Shown here piece after piece: positions 22,687 through 24,552 of a stretch of DNA of 24,552 nucleotides. Position numbers and translations under genes: made by a program. The notes beneath the pieces were generated by a model. That model worked only from the letters and a program-made list of their open reading frames with translations. It was not told the DNA's origin and made no database searches. Every line of letters begins with the position of its first letter. Within the stretch, counting starts at the first letter, position 1. Source of the stretch: Pseudomonadota bacterium (lineage in GTDB: Bacteria > Desulfobacterota > Desulfovibrionia > Desulfovibrionales > Desulfovibrionaceae); the NCBI GenBank assembly GCA_023426275.1, contig JAFABC010000340.1, positions 1 to 24,552 on the forward strand, read 5' to 3'.

Positions 22687-24327
22687 ATGACGGGTTTGCG
22701 CGCCTTTTCCGGGCCTCGCCGCTCCCGCCACCCTCTGGCGGTCGGGCTGATCCTGGCCGGACTCGCCGTGGCCGGCGCGGTCTGCGGCCAGGACTGGCGG
22801 GTGGCCGTCACGGCCGGGTCCGTCATCCTGGCCGTCCTGCTGGCGCGCTTTCCCTTTGCCGCCCTGCTGGCCGTCACGGCCACCCTGTTCGTGGGCACGC
22901 CCTCGTTGCGCATCACCCACGCCCCGGGCGTGGTCACGCAGTTTTTCCCGGCCATGCTGCTGCTTCCGTCGCTTCTGGCCGGGTATCTGGCCAGGGCGGC
23001 GGCCGGCAGCCCGCACCGGCCGCCGCCGCGCCGCCGCAACCTTTCCCCCCTGGCTCCGTTCGTGGCCGCCGTGGTGGTGCTGCATCTGCTGGCGCTTGGC
23101 TGGGCGCCGGACACCGCCTTCGCCCTGGGCCAGTTGGCCACCCTGGCCTTTGACGCGCTTTTTTTCACCGTGCTCGTGGCCGCCGTGTCCGATGCGCGCC
23201 GGCTGCGGGCGGTGCTCTTCACCGTGCTCGCCTCGGCCGTGGCCGTGTGCGCGACCATGGTCTGCGGCGCGCTCTACGACTGGGCCGGCAGCATTCCCCT
23301 GGGCCGGGGCGTCAGCCTGACCTTCGAACTGTTTTCCGAGGAACGCTGGGGCCGCATCGGCGGACTGTGCTCGGCCAATCAGGCCGGCGGCTTCCTCGTC
23401 TTCGCCACGTTTGTCGCCCTGGGCCTGTCGCGGCTCTACCGACGCTTCGCCCGGGCGGGACTGTGCCTGCTGGCCCTGCTCTTTTTGACCTTCGTGGTGG
23501 TCTCGGGCTCGCGCGGGGCCATTTTGGGCTTTCTCGGCGCCTGCGGCGCCTTTCTCCTGCTGCACCCGGCCAGCCGGCAACGGCTGCTTTCCCGGGTGGT
23601 CCTGCTCATCCTGGCCCTGACCCTGGCCATCGCCGCCGGCAAGCCCTCGTTTATCGACCGGATGCTGGTGGGCTTCGGCTATTCCGGGCCGCTGCTTTTT
23701 TCCGAAAAGAAAAACACCAGCGAATCGGCCTCCAACGTCAGTGGCTCGGGGGCGCGGTTTCGCATGTGGAAGGACGCCCTTTCGGTCATGGCCGACCGGC
23801 CGGAATATCTCCTCCTGGGGCTCGGGCCGGGCGGATTCATCTGGCACACCCACGAGCCCGAGGTGCACAGCCTGTGGCTGGCCTTTTTCTTCGATCTGGG
23901 ACTGGCCGGCGGCCTGACGGGCATTCTGGGGCTGGCCACGCTGCTGCTCGCCGTGGGGCAGGCCCTGCGCCGCGCGCCTCCCGGGCCGGAGCGCACCCTG
24001 TTTCTCGCCGTGGTCGTGGCCGCCCTGGCCGAATTGGGCCTGCACAGCGGCATCGACCACGACCTGACCTCGCCGGTGTCGCGCTTCGCCTGGCTGTACG
24101 TGGCCATCCTGGCCGCGGCCCTGCAGGTCGTGCGACGCTGTCCGGCGCGTATGGAGGACGCCTATGACGACCCTGCTCCACACCCTGCCCCCGTCCCTGG
24201 CCCTGCTGTGCCGTCTGGGGGTGCTGGCGCTGCTTTTCAGCCCGCTTTTCCCGCGCCCCTGCCAAGCCCAGCCCGCGCCGGAAATGCTGGTGCGCGAAGC
24301 CCACACCCTGGCCGCGCGCGAGCGTAG
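22687..24327 (+). CDS. O-antigen ligase/polymerase-like membrane protein (Wzy_C family)
   Basis: A 546-residue polytopic protein with about eleven membrane segments. The family marker VVSGSRGAILGF (Ser-Arg-Gly) is followed by the large periplasmic loop, then GLGPGGFIWHTHEPEVHSLWL, where HSLWLAFFFDLGLAGG matches the conserved His-x-x-W/L-x10-G-L-G block of WaaL/Wzy-type enzymes. These join or polymerise polyprenyl-linked glycans at the outer face of the inner membrane. ATG 22687 was preferred to an upstream TTG (22681), 19 bases after the coiled-coil gene. The last 55 or so codons have T-rich third positions unlike the rest and overlap the next gene by 164 bases, so the true C terminus is probably near 24160 (see findings). 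Confidence 0.83.
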   Translation: MTGLRAFSGPRRSRHPLAVGLILAGLAVAGAVCGQDWRVAVTAGSVILAVLLARFPFAALLAVTATLFVGTPSLRITHAPGVVTQFFPAMLLLPSLLAGYLARAAAGSPHRPPPRRRNLSPLAPFVAAVVVLHLLALGWAPDTAFALGQLATLAFDALFFTVLVAAVSDARRLRAVLFTVLASAVAVCATMVCGALYDWAGSIPLGRGVSLTFELFSEERWGRIGGLCSANQAGGFLVFATFVALGLSRLYRRFARAGLCLLALLFLTFVVVSGSRGAILGFLGACGAFLLLHPASRQRLLSRVVLLILALTLAIAAGKPSFIDRMLVGFGYSGPLLFSEKKNTSESASNVSGSGARFRMWKDALSVMADRPEYLLLGLGPGGFIWHTHEPEVHSLWLAFFFDLGLAGGLTGILGLATLLLAVGQALRRAPPGPERTLFLAVVVAALAELGLHSGIDHDLTSPVSRFAWLYVAILAAALQVVRRCPARMEDAYDDPAPHPAPVPGPAVPSGGAGAAFQPAFPAPLPSPARAGNAGARSPHPGRARA

Positions 24328-24552
24328 CGACCCGACCACGGCCAAAAACGCTCCCGATCGGCTGCGCCAGCTGCAAAACCTGCTCGGGGCCATGCGCTTT
24401 ACCGGCGCGTTCACCGGTCTGGAACAAATCTGTCCGCGCGCCAGTCTGGCCGCCATGATGCGCGCCCAGGACGGCGGCAAGCCCGAGGCCCTGCCGCCGC
24501 TGCTTTCCCCCTGCCTGCGCGCCCTTGGCACCCTGGGCCGGCTGTCCGGCCC
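24164..24552 (+). CDS. Secreted protein, partial (start only)
   Basis: The reading frame from ATG 24164 runs off the window without a stop. GGAGG lies seven bases upstream, and codon third positions are strongly GC-rich as in the neighbours, so the gene is real. The first 36 residues form a signal peptide (LALLCRLGVLALLFSPLFP hydrophobic core, then CQAQPAPE; cleavage likely near QA). After this come helical, Leu/Ala-rich segments (EMLVREAHTLAARERSDPTTAK). The family is not recognised from about 130 residues. It overlaps the 3' end of the ligase-like gene by up to 164 bases. It may be a periplasmic or outer-membrane partner in the same unit. Confidence 0.7.
   Translation, partial: MTTLLHTLPPSLALLCRLGVLALLFSPLFPRPCQAQPAPEMLVREAHTLAARERSDPTTAKNAPDRLRQLQNLLGAMRFTGAFTGLEQICPRASLAAMMRAQDGGKPEALPPLLSPCLRALGTLGRLSG

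Noticed and set aside
21231..23258. Long minus-strand open frame over the epimerase and ligase-like genes
   Set aside because: Opposite strand has clear Rossmann and Wzy_C motifs; the minus frame is low-complexity and spans several real genes.

Overview
This 24.6 kb window is high-GC bacterial DNA with a Gram-negative envelope gene set: an outer-membrane efflux protein, a lipid A acyltransferase relative and O-antigen-type enzymes. The style and an intergenic hairpin motif (GCCTCCGGCGGCC followed by a variable GC hairpin, two clean copies) suggest a Desulfovibrio-type deltaproteobacterium. That assignment is inference from memory, not a database match. No rRNA, tRNA, CRISPR array, insertion sequence or phage gene was seen. 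Nearly everything concerns the cell envelope: lipids, glycans and their export.

Region 1 (minus strand, 13638 down to 59) looks like one polycistronic unit of ten genes with overlaps or short gaps. In order of transcription: a serine-palmitoyltransferase-like alpha-oxoamine synthase; a MacB/FtsX-type ABC permease and its ATPase; a TolC-like outer-membrane factor; a HlyD/MacA-like adaptor; a long GNAT-like acyltransferase that resembles the bacterial ceramide synthase family; a polytopic membrane protein with GT-C features; a polyprenyl-phosphate-type GT2 glycosyltransferase; an AsnB-type amidotransferase; a SAM methyltransferase; and a GT4 glycosyltransferase. The working hypothesis is a dedicated route that makes a sphingolipid-like N-acyl amino lipid, exports it through its own tripartite ABC system and decorates it with sugar. 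Each family call rests on sequence motifs. The joint pathway is inference and is the most interesting signal here.

Region 2 (minus strand, 18148 to 13769) holds a membrane-bound diguanylate cyclase with a periplasmic sensor region, a GT39/ArnT-like membrane glycosyltransferase, and two small single-pass proteins coupled by GTGA overlaps. A hairpin plus T-run (13724-13742) lies between this unit and the synthase operon. A 535-base intergenic region separates the cyclase from region 3.

Region 3 (18684-24552) is mixed strand. A processive GT2 synthase (plus) converges on an LpxL-like acyltransferase (minus). Then follow, on the plus strand, an NAD-dependent nucleotide-sugar epimerase/dehydratase, a small coiled-coil membrane protein, an O-antigen ligase/polymerase-like protein, and the start of a secreted protein cut off by the window end.

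Taken together the genes could supply sugar donors (epimerase, GT2), build glycans at the membrane (GT-C enzymes, ligase, processive GT2), make and acylate lipid (synthase, GNAT, LpxL-like) and move product outward (ABC/OMF). The cyclase divergent to the GT2 synthase suggests c-di-GMP input.
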